From positions 1 through 64,000 of the forward strand of contig JANEZZ010001853.1 in the NCBI GenBank assembly GCA_026122225.1: a stretch of 64,000 bases of DNA. Direction: 5' to 3'. The position numbers and the translations under genes were made by a program. This DNA comes from Heloderma charlesbogerti (taxonomy: Eukaryota; Chordata; Lepidosauria; Squamata; Helodermatidae). The notes under the pieces were generated by a model. It did no database searches. It was not told where the DNA came from and was given only the letters and a program-made list of their open reading frames with translations. Position 1 is the first letter of the stretch, and each line of letters opens with the position of its first letter. Shown one piece after another: positions 1-11,704 of this stretch.

Positions 1-606
1 CACACCCTGCAAGGTTTTTTCTCTCTGCTGTTTTTGTTACCTATCAGCCTTCCTTCACTCTCCCCCTCCTCCCATACTAGTTGTTGCTGCTAGAATGGCT
101 TTAAGAAATTGCAGCGTTCCCCCACACACACACACACACACAATTTCAAAGTGCTCTGGTTTTCCAAGTGGTAATGTTTTCAGCCAGAGGGGGGGAGAGA
201 CACGGTGGCAGCAGAAAGTGCGGGGGGGGATTCAGGTGTGAGACTAGGGCATCCATGAGTGGGAGGGGAGTCCCCTGGGGGCTGCATGCGACCTGCAGTT
301 TGCTCATCTGTGCGATAATGGGATAGTATAATTCTGTGGGACAAATCTAAATGCAACATGGCCATTTTGTGTCTCAGTACTTTAAAATGCAGAGCCAAGG
401 AAACAAATACCCCAGAAGAAAAGGAAATGGCTTCTTTACATCCCATCCCACCAATTCTCAATTTTAACCCAGGGAAAAACCCATCTCATGATGTTAACCT
501 TTCTGAAACAGTGTCCAATCACGGGAGAAACCTGATAACATCTTAAAAAGAAAGAGTGCTTTTCAAGACACTTAATCACTCAGCTGAAATGTGACTTTAA
601 CAGCTT
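1..606. other. No gene seen; flank of BovB copy 1
   Basis: Apart from a short CA microsatellite, no coding or repeat structure was recognised. The last 8 bases (599-606, aacagctt) recur at 3825-3832 and look like the target-site duplication of the following BovB. Confidence 0.5.
122..142. repeat. (CA)n microsatellite
   Basis: About ten uninterrupted CA dinucleotides. Confidence 0.9.
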
Positions 607-3600
607 TTCAACTGCCTTGTTGTGGCGAAGGGGCTTGCGTAACTCAGTGAAGCCATAAGCTATGCCGTGCAGGGCCACCCAAGACGGACAGGTCATGGCA
701 GAGAGTTCTGACAAAATGTGGTCCACTGGAGAAGGAAATGGCAACCCACTCCAGTATTCTTGCCAAGAAAACCCCATGGAATGTATCACAAGGCTAAAAG
801 ATATGACGCCGGAAGATGAGCCCCTCAGGTCGGAAGGTGTCCAATATGCTACTGGGGAAGAGCAGAGGGTATTTCCAAGTAGCGCCAGAAAGAGTGAAGT
901 GGCTGGGCCAAACCCGAAAGGACACTCAGCTGTGGATGTGTCTGGTGGTGAAAAGAAAATCCGATGCTGTAAAGAACAATATTGTTTAGGAACCTGGAAT
1001 GTCAGATCAATGAATCAAGGTAAGCTGGAGGTGGTCAAACATGAGATGGCAAGATTGAACATCGACATCTTGGGAATCAGCGAACTAAAATGGTCAGGCA
1101 TGGGCGAATTTAATTCAGGTGACCATCATATCTACTATTGTGGGCAAGAATCCCTTAGAAGAAATGGAGTAGCACTCATAGTCAACAAAAGGGTGGGAAA
1201 AGCAGTACTGGGGTACAATCTTAAAAATGATAGAATGATCTCAGTACGAATCCAAGGCAAACCATTCAACATCACAGTAATTCAAGTCTATGCCCCAACC
1301 AATGAGGCCGAAGAAGCTGAGGTTGATCGGTTCTATGAAGACCTACAACACCTTCTAGAACTAACACCAAAAAAAGATGTCCTCTTCATCATAGGGGATT
1401 GGAATGCTAAAGTAGGAAGTCAAGAAATCACCGGGATAACAGGCAAGCATGGCCTTGGTGTACAAAATGAAGCAGGACAAAGGCTAATAGAGTTTTGCCA
1501 AGACAACACGCTGATCATAGCAAACACTCTTTTCCAACAACACAAGAGGCGACTCTACACATGGACATCACCAGATGGTCAATATCGAAATCAGATTGAT
1601 TATGTCCTTTGCAGCCAAAGATGGAGAAGCTCCATACAGTCAGTAAAAACAAGACCTGGAGCTGACTGTGGCTCAGATCATGAGCTGCTTCTTGCAAAAT
1701 TTCGGCTTAAATTGAAGAACGTCGGGAAAACCACTAAACCGTTCAGGTATGACCTAAATCATATCCCTGATGAATATACAGTGGAGGTGAGGAATAGATT
1801 TCAGGGATTAGACCTGATAGACAGAGTGCCTGAGGAACTATGGACGGAGGTCCGTAACATTGTTCAGGAGGCAGCAACGAAATCCGTCCCCAAGAAAAAG
1901 AAATGCAAGAAAGCCAAGTGGCTGTCTAATGAGGCTTTACAAGTAGCTCACGAAAGAAGGGAAGCGAAAAGCAAGGGAGAAAGGGGAAGATATACCCAAC
2001 TGAATGCAGAGTTCCAGAGAATAGCAAGGAGAGACAAGAAGGCCTTCTTAAATGAACAATGCAAAGAAATCGAGGAAAACAACAGAATGGGAAAGACTAG
2101 AGATCTCTTCAAGAAAATTGGAGATCTCAAGGGAACGTTTTGTGCAAAGACGGGCATGATAAAGGACAAAGACGGCAGGGACCTAACAGAAGCAGATGAG
2201 ATTAAGAAGAGGTGGCAAGAATACACAGAAGAACTATACAGGAAAGATCTGAATGTCCCTGATAGCCATGATAGTGCGGTCACTGAACTTGAGCCGGACA
2301 TCCTCGAGAGTGAAGTCAAGTGGGCCTTAGGAAGCATTAGTAACAACAAAGCTAGCGGAGATGACAGTATTCCAGCCGAGCTATTTAAAATCCTAAAAGA
2401 TGATGCTGTTAAAGTGCTGCATTCAATATGCCAACAAATCTGGAACACTCAACAGTGGCCACAAGACTGGAAAAGGTCAGTTTACATTCCAATTCCAAAG
2501 AAGGGCAACGCCAAAGAGTGTTCAAACTACCGCACCATTGCGCTCATTTCACATGCCAGCAAGGTGATGCTCAAAATCCTACAAGCTAGGCTTCAGCAGT
2601 ATGCGAACCGAGAACTACCGGAAGTACAAGCTGGGTTTCGAAGAGGCAGAGGAACTAGAGATCAAATCGCCAACATTCGCTGCATCATGGAGAAAGCAAG
2701 AGAATTCCAGAAAAACGTCTATTTCTGCTTCATTGACTACGCTAAAGCCTTTGATTGTGTGGATCACAACAAACTGTGGCAAATTCTTAAAGTGATGGGA
2801 GTACCAGACCACCTTACCTGTCTCCTGAGAAACCTGTACGAGGGTCAAGAAGCAACAGTAAGAACCAGACATGGAACAACCGATTGGTTCAAAATTGGGA
2901 AAGGAGTACGACAAGGTTGCATATTGTCACCCTGCTTATTTAACTTATATGCAGAGTACATCATGAGAAATGCCGGGTTGGATGAATCAGAGGTCGGAAT
3001 TAAGATTGCCGGGAGAATTATCAACAACCTCCGATATGCAGACGATACCACCCTAATGGCAGAAAGCGAAGAGGATCTCAAGAGCCTCTTGTTGAGGGTG
3101 AAAGAGGAGAGTGCAAAAGCTGGTTTGAAACTCAACATTAAAAAAACTAAGATCATGGCATCTGGCCCCATCACTTCCTGGCATATAGAAGGGGAAGAAA
3201 TGGAAGCAGTGACAGATTTTACTTTCTTGGGCTCCAAGATCACCGCAGACGGTGACTGTAGCCATGAAATTAAAAGACGCTTGCTCCTTGGGAGGAAAGC
3301 TATGGCAAACCTAGACAGCATAGTAAGAAGCAGAGACATCACCTTGCCGACAAAGGTCCGTCTAATCAAAGCTATGGTTTTCCCAGTAGTAATGTATGGC
3401 TGTGAGAGCTGGACTATAAGGAAGGCTGAGCGCCGAAGAATTGATGCTTTCGAACTGTGGTGCTGGAGAAGACTCTTACGAGTCCCCTGGACTGCAAGGA
3501 GGTCAAATCAGTCCATCCTAAAGGAAATCAACCCTGAGTGCTCATTGGAAGGACAGATAATGAAGCTGAAGCTCCAATATTTTGGCCACCTAATGCGAAG

Positions 3601-3824
3601 AGAAAACTCCCTGGAAAAGACCCTGATGCTGGGAAAGACTGAAGGCAAAAGGAGAAGGGGACGGCAGAGGATGAGATGGCTAGATAGCATCACGGATGCA
3701 ATGAATATGAAGTTGAGCACACTCCGGGAGAGAGCGCAGGACAGGAAGGCCTGGCGTGCTATGGTCCATGGGGTCACGAAGAGTCGGACACGACTGAACG
3801 ACTGAACAACAACAACAAAGAAAC
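607..3824 (+). mobile_element. RTE-BovB LINE, near full length, copy 1
   Basis: A non-LTR retrotransposon of about 3.2 kb. The 5' leader (GCCTTGTTGTGGCGAAG) is shared with the copy at 43507, except that about 6 bp near the extreme 5' end are missing here. The 3' end shows the BovB signature (GGGGTCACGAAGAGTCGG, then CGACTGAAC) and an (ACA)n-type tail. An 8-bp candidate TSD, aacagctt, lies at 599-606 and 3825-3832. BovB is known from squamates and ruminants, where horizontal transfer explains its patchy distribution. The element spans one ORF and shows no internal deletion. Confidence 0.93.
662..3805 (+). CDS. BovB endonuclease/reverse transcriptase polyprotein, intact 1047 aa
   Basis: One open frame of 1047 codons encodes the protein that nicks the target DNA and reverse-transcribes the element RNA from the nick. 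An apurinic-type endonuclease domain spans about residues 108-345: GTWNVRSM (N113), ISELKW (E141), QVYAPT (Y210), GDWNAK (D246, N248), QIDYV (D313) and GSDH (D339, H340). Reverse transcriptase spans about residues 600-840: FIDYAKAFD (D692), VRQGCILSPCLF, and the catalytic RYADDT box (D794, D795). The C-terminal region ends in a basic KSRTRLND. All expected catalytic residues are present and no stop or frameshift is seen, which makes the copy a candidate active source element. The first ATG after the leader is used as start; the copy at 43571 starts at the equivalent ATG. The two proteins differ at roughly 20 positions. Confidence 0.92.
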   Translation: MPCRATQDGQVMAESSDKMWSTGEGNGNPLQYSCQENPMECITRLKDMTPEDEPLRSEGVQYATGEEQRVFPSSARKSEVAGPNPKGHSAVDVSGGEKKIRCCKEQYCLGTWNVRSMNQGKLEVVKHEMARLNIDILGISELKWSGMGEFNSGDHHIYYCGQESLRRNGVALIVNKRVGKAVLGYNLKNDRMISVRIQGKPFNITVIQVYAPTNEAEEAEVDRFYEDLQHLLELTPKKDVLFIIGDWNAKVGSQEITGITGKHGLGVQNEAGQRLIEFCQDNTLIIANTLFQQHKRRLYTWTSPDGQYRNQIDYVLCSQRWRSSIQSVKTRPGADCGSDHELLLAKFRLKLKNVGKTTKPFRYDLNHIPDEYTVEVRNRFQGLDLIDRVPEELWTEVRNIVQEAATKSVPKKKKCKKAKWLSNEALQVAHERREAKSKGERGRYTQLNAEFQRIARRDKKAFLNEQCKEIEENNRMGKTRDLFKKIGDLKGTFCAKTGMIKDKDGRDLTEADEIKKRWQEYTEELYRKDLNVPDSHDSAVTELEPDILESEVKWALGSISNNKASGDDSIPAELFKILKDDAVKVLHSICQQIWNTQQWPQDWKRSVYIPIPKKGNAKECSNYRTIALISHASKVMLKILQARLQQYANRELPEVQAGFRRGRGTRDQIANIRCIMEKAREFQKNVYFCFIDYAKAFDCVDHNKLWQILKVMGVPDHLTCLLRNLYEGQEATVRTRHGTTDWFKIGKGVRQGCILSPCLFNLYAEYIMRNAGLDESEVGIKIAGRIINNLRYADDTTLMAESEEDLKSLLLRVKEESAKAGLKLNIKKTKIMASGPITSWHIEGEEMEAVTDFTFLGSKITADGDCSHEIKRRLLLGRKAMANLDSIVRSRDITLPTKVRLIKAMVFPVVMYGCESWTIRKAERRRIDAFELWCWRRLLRVPWTARRSNQSILKEINPECSLEGQIMKLKLQYFGHLMRRENSLEKTLMLGKTEGKRRRGRQRMRWLDSITDAMNMKLSTLRERAQDRKAWRAMVHGVTKSRTRLND

Positions 3825-3870
3825 AACAGCTTGGAGGTAATCTTTGAGTCACTGGGAGGATCATATATCG

Positions 3871-3984
3871 CAGCCTTCCCCAACCTGTGCCCCCCAGATG
3901 TGGTTGGACTATGACTCCCATCATCCCCAGCCAGCATGGCCAATGGCTAACCACATCTGGGCGGCACCAAGCTGAGGAAGGCTG
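3871..3984. mobile_element. hAT-like MITE (CAGCCTTCCCC termini)
   Basis: A short palindromic element. The left end CAGCCTTCCCCAACCTG mirrors the right end AAGCTGAGGAAGGCTG, and the middle contains the family phrase GACTCCCATCATCCC. Relatives at 14233, 26492 and 32631 carry 8-bp TSDs, which places the family with hAT elements; here the flanks no longer match clearly. Confidence 0.7.
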
Positions 3985-5327
3985 CAATAGATCAGATCTA
4001 GTGATAATTCATGAAAACCCATTATCTCCCTGCAGATATGCAACTATTCCATTTCTATTCAAAAGAGAGCACTGGTTCAAATCGAGAGGTTTAAATTGCC
4101 AAAAGGCAGCGAGCACCGGGTCTCCTAGCTGTCCCGAGGTCACCTTCAAAGCTGCACTGCTATGGTACATGATTTGATTATGCGAGGTATCCTGCAGCAC
4201 GCAAAACCAAGTACTAGGCTGTGCAAGGAAGCCTTGCAAGTCCCTATCGATTTCAGATGTTAGGGCAAAAGCTTTGCAGATCAGGGCACTGAAGCTCTGT
4301 TCTGACTCCTTGGATTGCAAAACAACCTTCCTTTCCACTTTGCTTATCATATAGAGTAGCAACAAACAGAGGTAAATGACTACACAAAGCTTTAAACTGA
4401 ACCATTAAACTAAGGCACACTTTTTGTGGTATGCTGTACTACTAGTAAATGGAAGATAAGGAGAAAATTGATGCTGTAATGTAGGCTCCAAAAACTTAAT
4501 TAAACTTAATTAATTTGTCACAAGAATCAATTGCAAGATCTTCAGCTCCACCTAATAAATGAAGCTGTATCATTTCCTCATTGCTCAACTTGCTGTTAAA
4601 CATGTTCTGGTTGTGAAAGGGCAAGAACAGTATTGATATAAAGGCTATTATGTTGTGATTCTGCTAATTTCTTTGAAATTTCATAAACTCAATTTTTATC
4701 TGTTTAAAATCAGAGCCCATCCATTTTCAGGTAAGGTAATTTCAATCTGAGGGAGGTCTGTGTGCCGTTGACACTAGCAAGGGAGAAAAGCAATTCCAGC
4801 TAGCCCCCTCCTGTGAGGATCTGAACAGTCATCAGCTGTCTGAGGGAAGAAATGCATGGCAGGAGCAGTCTTGGCCTCCTGGCCTAGATGGAGGGGGATG
4901 GGAAGGGGTGCTTCCAAGGTGGGGGCGCTCTGCATAGATAGTAGTGGGAGGTGAGGGAGTTTGTTCCAGCATGGAAGATCCACATGTGAAGGCCCACCAC
5001 TGCTGAGGCTGTGAACAACTTTACTGGAACATGCTTGTATGCTACCTTTTACTATGTAAACCACTTTGTGTTGAAATATAACTATGCTAAATAAACATGG
5101 TGCTACTGAGAAGCTCCGCCATGATGTAGTCTGCATTTTGGGATTTTCCTGGCATCCCACTAGCACCTTACTAACATTTATTTTGTTCTGGGAAAGGCTG
5201 CATGGGCAGGAGACACTTGGCAGCTAGGAGCGAGACGATGATGATGTTGGTAAATTAGGCTATATGCCTTTATTATAATTAAAGTTAACTGACTTGGCTG
5301 TCCTCCACTGTCACTCAGTCTGCACCT
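3985..5327. other. No gene seen
   Basis: No ORF with recognisable homology. Around 5010-5100 there is an AT-rich stretch with GTAAACCACTTTGTG followed by CTAAATAAAC, which resembles a LINE or SINE 3' tail but is too short to classify. Confidence 0.4.
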
Positions 5328-5409
5328 TGTTTAGCTCCTTTAGAGTTTTGACTGAAACCCAGAGCGGATTCACCACCCCACTGACATCGGAGCCACCAGC
5401 CTCCGCTAC
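5328..5409. repeat. Half of a foldback element (family of 63136-63354)
   Basis: The phrases GACTGAAACCCAGAGCGGATT, CCACTGACATCGGAGCC and ACCAGCCTCCGCTA match the right arm of the complete foldback at 63136-63354. The left arm is missing, so this is a truncated copy. Confidence 0.7.
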
Positions 5410-5920
5410 TTCAGGCTACTCGAGAGCCTCTCTGTTCTGGGTATGCAACCACCATGCTGAGGCTGCTGACCTTTTATGGGCCCCTCAAAATCCCAGGGAG
5501 CCACACTTCACAGTGGGCTGTGTCCCTATGTATGAGTTGCTGACTCTTAAGCCCAGTGGGTTACTCATTCGGTGGGCAAGCTGAGAGCCCAGGGCATTGT
5601 GTTGAGATTTTTCAGCGTCTCAAGCCATGCACATACCCACATTCTTAGGAAGCTTCCCTTCCTTGCCTTCTTCTCCTCAGTTCCCTTTCCTCTCTCCATG
5701 TTTGTTATTTTCCTTGGATTAATCAGGATTCTAGGAGATACCTCATTTTTAGGCTTCCAAATTCTATTTTTGCAACCAAATTCTTTGGCACAGGGGTCCC
5801 TAATAACGGCTTAGACAGCCATTCCGTTTCTCTAGTCCATTGGCTGTTTCTGGGCAGCTTGATATTCAAAGCCAGGGTGACTACCCCATTTTGAATTTGC
5901 AACCAAAGGCTTGTAGACCA
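5410..5920. other. No gene seen
   Basis: Mixed unique-looking sequence without a recognisable repeat or exon. Confidence 0.4.
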
Positions 5921-7151
5921 GGGGCCAATCTACATGGCCGATTTAATGTGGTGGTAGAGTGCATTGGGGTCGTCTGCAACAGATGGTGCTATCACCAACC
6001 TGCTGCCATCCCGCAGCATCCATCCTGAAAACCCGCATTTTCGGAAAGTCTTTACACTCCATTGTTTTTCTTAAATGTGGCTCCAGAGCTGTTCCGCACC
6101 TTCCCCCTGCATTAAATCCTGGGCGAGCCTCTGTGGCCTGGCTAAGACCCGCAAGTGACATGGTCAAGGGGTGGGGCTGCCCCTTCCCCTCCCCTCCCCC
6201 CATCCCCCCCATTTGCTGTAGGGCTGCTTTCACAATAAGTAGCCTCCTTTTCCCATTGATAATAGCAGTAGCTCTGTTTCATTCACAATAGTGGAGTAGC
6301 CCATTTATACATAGTGCACAATAAAGAATACATAGAGCTGAAGGAGAAAGAGCAGCCAGTAGCAGGAGCCTGCAGCTGCGGTATTTCACAGTCACGTTAC
6401 TGCGATACAACTAAGGAATACCCAGAAGGGAAGGAGAGAGGGCGGCCAGCCTTGGTATGTCATAGTCACAGTACACCTACAACTAAGGAAAGCCCAGAAC
6501 GGAAGGAGAGAGGGCAGCCAGTACAGCAAGGGAGTGTGGACAAGGCTGGAAACGAACCTCCCCAATCACGGAATTGCACTGTGTTGCCCCTTCAGAGTAA
6601 CGCAGCGGTTTGCTTTTCCAGTTCACAGATACCAGCCACTGATTCATTGATGTCTCCCCTTCAGAACAGCCCCCTGTATATCTGACTCCAGAGCACTAGC
6701 AGAGGGACGCAATTCCAGCCCTCTCCCGCCGTGCAGGACGTAGGCGTCTCCTGTCTGCCCACCTGTCGGTCTGTCCCTGGGCTTCAATATTGCTGGTTCA
6801 CAGTTGATGGATCCGAGGGGAAGAGGTGCGGAGTAAACTATCCAGCATTACTCATCTCTTCCATTAAGCTTCCCTGAGCAGCGGAGCATGGAGAGGGGTG
6901 GGAAGAAGCCTCTTTCATTCGCTGAGCAGCATCTACGGGGCTGATGACGTTCACTTCTACTACCGGGATTCTGCCCATCCACCCACAAAGTAAGGCGGGT
7001 TAAAATGTAGACTGACCTGTGAAAAGCGGGTTGTAAGGTAGCATTTACTCCGCATTTTTTGCTTCATGTGCCCGGGATGGACCAAAAGTGATGTCATGAA
7101 AATCCAGATAATACCAGAAGTGCTTCTCATTCCATTTCCATGTAGACCCCC
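5921..7151. mobile_element. Putative non-autonomous TIR DNA transposon
   Basis: The left end GGGGCCAATCTACATGG and the right end CCATGTAGACCCCC are inverted copies apart from a three-base indel. No transposase is visible in the 1.2 kb between them. The ends resemble those of the element at 59808-60852 (GATCTACA core), suggesting related families. No clear TSD was found, so the superfamily is not assigned. Confidence 0.5.
6324..6525 (+). repeat. Degenerate minisatellite, three units
   Basis: Three imperfect units of about 70-90 bp start at about 6324, 6413 and 6486. They share AAGGAGAGAGGGCRGCCAG, a following CACAGT phrase and ACAACTAAGGAA. A 123-codon frame (6314-6685) runs through the array, but its product is low-complexity and unlike any protein I know, so it is probably incidental. 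Confidence 0.6.
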
Positions 7152-7497
7152 GCAGAGGCTTACCTATATGCCCACTGTACATGTCCAAGTATCCATGACC
7201 AGCCAAGAAGTTATAATAAGAATAAGAAGTTCTTATTCTGAAGCAGGGTGAATATACCCAGTGGTGCAGCTAGGGCTGGACCTCAGGATAGGATCTCAAA
7301 GTCCAAGACCCCACAGCCTGGGGTGGCGGAGGGGGGGGGAATTATGATGGGGCAGTGGCAGTCAGGCCTGTCATCAGCACCTCAGCCATCAGGGGCATAC
7401 CACAGCCCACCAGGGTGGATACTGGTTATGGCAGGATCCTTTCCTTATTTTTAAAATAGAAGTTTTCACCAGATGAATGCTTGGCCTTGCCTGCAGA
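7152..7497. other. No gene seen
   Basis: Contains a G-run near 7330 and no recognisable feature. Confidence 0.4.
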
Positions 7498-7798
7498 AGG
7501 AAAAACCTTTTCACATTATCTACTGTAATGTTGGAAGCTGATAACTAGGTGAAGACCTTTTTATTTTCCCAGGCATTTTAGCTTTCTAAATTTTTATCTT
7601 TGCTGTTTTAAATCTGTATTTTAAACTCCTGTACTGCTGCTAGGTTTTATTGTGGTTGTATTGTTATATTGTGGTTTTAATGTTCTATATATTATAAATT
7701 GTTTTATTGTGTGTTGTTTGGTTTTAGTTTTTGTGAACCGCCCAGAGAGCTTCGGCTATTGGGCGGTATAGAAATGAAATAAATAAATAAATAAATAA
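7498..7798 (+). mobile_element. L2 LINE 3' end
   Basis: An AT-rich 3' untranslated region ends in the L2 signature (GTGAACCGCCCAGAGAGC, then TTGGGCGGTATAGAAAT) and an (AAAT)n tail. The 5' boundary is approximate and no coding part remains. Confidence 0.8.
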
Positions 7799-9428
7799 CT
7801 AGAAAATAATTTGATATGGTGCTGTCACAGGTTAACAGCTTGGAGAACATCCCATGTAGCAGCTACAAGGAGACTATAACGGAGGTTTTTAAAAAAATCC
7901 TTACAAAATCTCTTGTACTTTCCTCAGTACTTGTAGGAAGAGGTAATACTTAATTTATCCATTCCCATCCCCTCTTCACAAAGACTCTTAGGACACATTC
8001 AGAAAAGAAGAAAAGCGTATAGAACAATCCAATCTCATTTAAGCTCCATGCAACAACTATAATCCATTATCAAAGGCGGGGGCTGGGGGTGGGGAGACAC
8101 TTTGAGATGAATTGTGAGAACTAAATCCTTGTTAACTAGGACACCGTAACCCCAAAGTAGCTGAAGGAAATTAGCAAAGAAGTGCTGAATAATACACCAA
8201 CAAATGACTCTCATACCAAAAAGTGTTCTTAATGGCTTCAGAAGTTATAATAGGGTGGAAACAGACCTAATGATTTTAGAGTACTAGGATTGTACTGCAT
8301 GTGCCATCACTGAATTAAATCCAAAGGTGCCTTTCCTCTCCTTGGTTTAGCTATGAAAAAAACCCAAATCTGTAGGATTGCAGCAGCAATCAGCTGTCGT
8401 CAGCTCTGATTAGCTGGCAGTTGTGATGTCACTAAGAAGCTTCCCCAGAACAGTTTTACATTTTTAAAAAATATTACATCTGTCTTCACCCATAGAGGGT
8501 CTCCTAACCTAAATACGCAAAATTCAAATCAGGGCCCACTAAAAACTAAAGGGTTAGTTCTTACTTTCCAAAACCTTCATGAGAACTAGAAAAGTGATTC
8601 TGTTTTTCAGCTATTTCAGCAATAATTTCAATGGGACTTTGTGCTTACGGCTGCAGCCCATGCTATTCTTGATTCCTGTCCACTCTACCATCCCTTTCGG
8701 AACAGTCATTCAGTAGTATTCCATTACTGAAGCAATTTGGACACTGCTCAACAGCAAAATAGTTTACATGGACACACTGTGCTGGCCTTTGCTTTCTTTA
8801 TATAGTTAAGCTAAACAACAGCATCCACATTGGACACGGAACTTCCTTGGGGAAGGCCAGTGCTCTGTGGGTCACAACTAACTTACTTCTCAGTGTTCAC
8901 CAGGCAAACGTAGCAGTTCCTTCAACTACAGCAATTCCACAGCATAATGACATCGCATTTCCCTCCTTTTTCAAGTTACAAGGCAGCTGTCAGACAATTC
9001 TGCTGTTTTGAACTACTTGAATCAACAGTACAAAGCACTGAAGTCAGCACACAGGAGTCTATAAGCAACAGAGAAACATTCATTCCCAAAGGACAAACAG
9101 CGGCCTGTCAGACACCTAGATTCAATTGAGTCTGGATAGTTAACCTTATTCTGAAATTATATGTCAAAAAATGGATAGTCAATTTCCAGGCTAAAAGCAG
9201 CGCCCACAGTTGCTGCGTGTAGCTCTTGAGATAGTTAAGCTAGAAAACAGAATCCACCGTGATTGTGGAGCCAACCAAAACCATAAAGATGGCTTACATG
9301 TAACTTACATGCACACATCTGGGAATCCTGATACAGGCAGCTAAGCGAGGATTATTATCGATATTTTTTTCAGTGCCTAATATTTGTTAGGTGCTGATGG
9401 CTAATGTTGCCCCAGGCAGTGATGTCTA
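7799..9428. other. No gene seen
   Basis: 1.6 kb without a recognisable exon or repeat. An ORF at 8947-9129 has no family resemblance and no splice-site support. Confidence 0.4.
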
Positions 9429-9794
9429 GGGGCTTCTCCACATGGGGCTTTTATCCTGCTATTGAGACTAGTTATTCATGGAGGTTTGAGGGCCTTTCAC
9501 ATGATGTCGTCAACCTCCAGGGTGTCTCCTGTGCTTTATCCCATTTTTTAAAAGATCAGAGATAATGACCTATCAGTTCCCTCCTGAAAAGAGGAAGTCA
9601 TGTAATAAGAGGAGCTAGACTACAGCACTCTCTAGTGGCTGTATAATGAAACATATACAATAACAGAGGGGAGGGGAGGGGAGGGGAGCGGGAGGGGAAG
9701 CATATGTAAAGGGAGCCCGTTGTGATCTGGCATTTAAAATGGAAGCAGAAAGCCCCGGTAAAGTTGCAGGATTTTAGCCTGGAGTAGAAATGCT
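9429..9794. mobile_element. Non-autonomous DNA element, family A copy 1
   Basis: Imperfect terminal inverted repeats (GGGGCTTCTCCACATGGGGC against GCCTGGAGTAGAAATGCTC). The internal phrases (GATCAGAGATAATGACCTATCA, AAAGGGAGCC, TTTAAAATGGAAGCAGAAAG) are shared with 11705-12078, and the CTCTAGTGGCTGTA phrase with 23770-24130. CTA or TA flanks both ends. A (GAGGG)n run at 9664-9690 lies inside. Confidence 0.65.
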
Positions 9795-10036
9795 CTAGGG
9801 AGAAGGCATTCTTCTCATCACATTAGCACCAATGTACTTTTGTAAAAAGCTGGACATATTCTGGACCTACATGTTATTGCAACCCCACAAATATCTGTTC
9901 AATACAGAATATCTTGGAGGCATCAGGCAAATTTGGCAGTTCTCAGAGTTTTCCAATAGGTGTCCCCAACAAACTCTCTACTATTCATTCACACCATGCC
10001 TGTACCCTAACATACCCCTTTCTAATTCTTCATCAG

Positions 10037-10963
10037 GGCTCTTCAACATTTTCATTAATGACTTAGATGAGGAGGTGCAGGGAATGTGATCAGATTTGCA
10101 GATGACAGAAAATTAGGCGGGATAGCTAATACCTTGGAAGACAGAAACAAAATTCAAAGTGATCTTGATAGACTGGAGCACTGGGCAGAAAACAACAGAA
10201 TGACATTTAATAGGGATAAATGCCAAGTTCTGCACCTAGGAAGAAGAAACCAAATGCACAGTTACAAGATGGGCGATACTTGGCTCAACAATACTACAAG
10301 CGAGAAGGATCTTCGAATTGTTGTAGCTCACAAGCTGAATAAGAGCCAACAATGTCATGTGGCTGCAAAAAAGGCAAATGCTACTTTGGGCTGCATTAAT
10401 AGAAGCATAGCTTCCAAATCCCAGGAGGTACTAGTTCCCTTCTACTCAGCACTGGTTAGGCCTCATCTGGAGTACTGTGTCCAGTTCTGGGCGCCACACT
10501 TTAAGAAGGATGCAGACAAACTGGAGAGGGTTCCGAGAAGGGCAACAAAGATGATCAGGGGACTGGAAATAAAGCCCTATGAAGAGAGACTGAAAGAACT
10601 GGGCATGTTTAGCCTTAAGAAGAGAAGATAGCACTCTTCAAGTACTTGAAAGGTTGTCACAGAGAGGAAGGCCAGGATCTCTTCTCCATCATCCCAGAAT
10701 GCAGGACACGGAATAATGGGCTCAAGTTACAGGAAGCCAGATTCCAGCTGAACATCAGGAAAAACTTCCTGACTGTTAGAGCAATACAACAATGGAACCA
10801 ATTACCTAGGGAGGTGGTGGGCTCTCCCACACTGGAGGCATTCAAGATGAAGCTGGACAGCCACTTGTCAGGGATGCTTTGACGTGGATTCCTGCATTGA
10901 GCAGGGGGTTGGACTCGATGGTCTTGTAGGCCCCTTCCAACCTACTATTCTATGATTCTATGA
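10037..10963 (+). pseudogene. CR1 LINE, 5' truncated, broken RT fragment
   Basis: The C-terminal part of a CR1 reverse transcriptase followed by the CR1 3' end (TTGGACTCGATGGTCTTG, CCCCTTCCAACC, then two ATTCTATG units). Motifs include FADD (catalytic), DRLEHWAENNRM, KCQVLHLG and VRPHLEYCVQFWAP. Compared with the better copy at 54151-55208, one base is lost just before the FADD region (near 10087) and about 15 bp are missing near 10630, splitting the frame into three. It is a dead copy. As is usual for CR1, there is no clear TSD. Confidence 0.9.
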
Positions 10964-11704
10964 TCATTTGCTCAGCTTGACTTATATTTAATTTCCCATT
11001 CCAAACCTAGAATTCTGACCTTGCAAAATCATCCATAAACTTCCCCGCAATGCCCAACAGTGACATTTTAATTTATGTAAGATTCAGAGAGGCGAGTACT
11101 CTCCATTCTTATGTGGTATCTAATGGTAGTGTTTTAAGTGTGTATCAGAAAAAATAGCATAATTTCTTGTCCTTCCATCACCTGCAGAGAAACTGACCTT
11201 GGGTAGGTGGGTGAGGCTCAAGACGCCAAATATGTGTGTCATGAGTCACGTTTCGGTGTGACCCAATGATGTAACACCTGCTCCCTATTAGCTTCATACA
11301 AGTGGGATCGGCAACAAAACACTGCAGAATATCCTCACCTACTTGCAGGAGTGCTCCTGTTCAGGGTTCCTGCAAGCCAGCCTGCCCGCCATGCCCTCCT
11401 CCAGAGTACTATAAGCTCTAATGCAGAGGTAGGGACCTTCAACCCATGGGCCTGATCTGGGCTGCAGAAGTTCCCCATCCAGCCCACAGAGGCTTGGGCT
11501 CCTTCTGTGGGCCCTGCCCCCTCCCCATGCCCCACCCCTTGGAGGCTTGGGGAGAGGCGGGGAGAGGAATCCCTGCTGTCATCTCCAATCTGCGATCAGA
11601 GATAACATGGGGATTCCCCTGTGCACCACTTCCCCTCCCAATTGGGAGTCCCCACTTTATATCCAGTCACACAGCAGGGAGCTTACTCTAGGCCCCTTAC
11701 TCTA
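10964..11704. other. No gene seen
   Basis: No recognised repeat or exon. A moderately GC-rich block at 11340-11640 has overlapping short ORFs on both strands with no family resemblance. Confidence 0.4.

Noticed and set aside
1948..3369. Minus-strand ORFs of 166 and 174 codons within BovB
   Set aside because: The same antisense frames recur in all three BovB copies because they shadow the sense ORF; they have no domain of their own.
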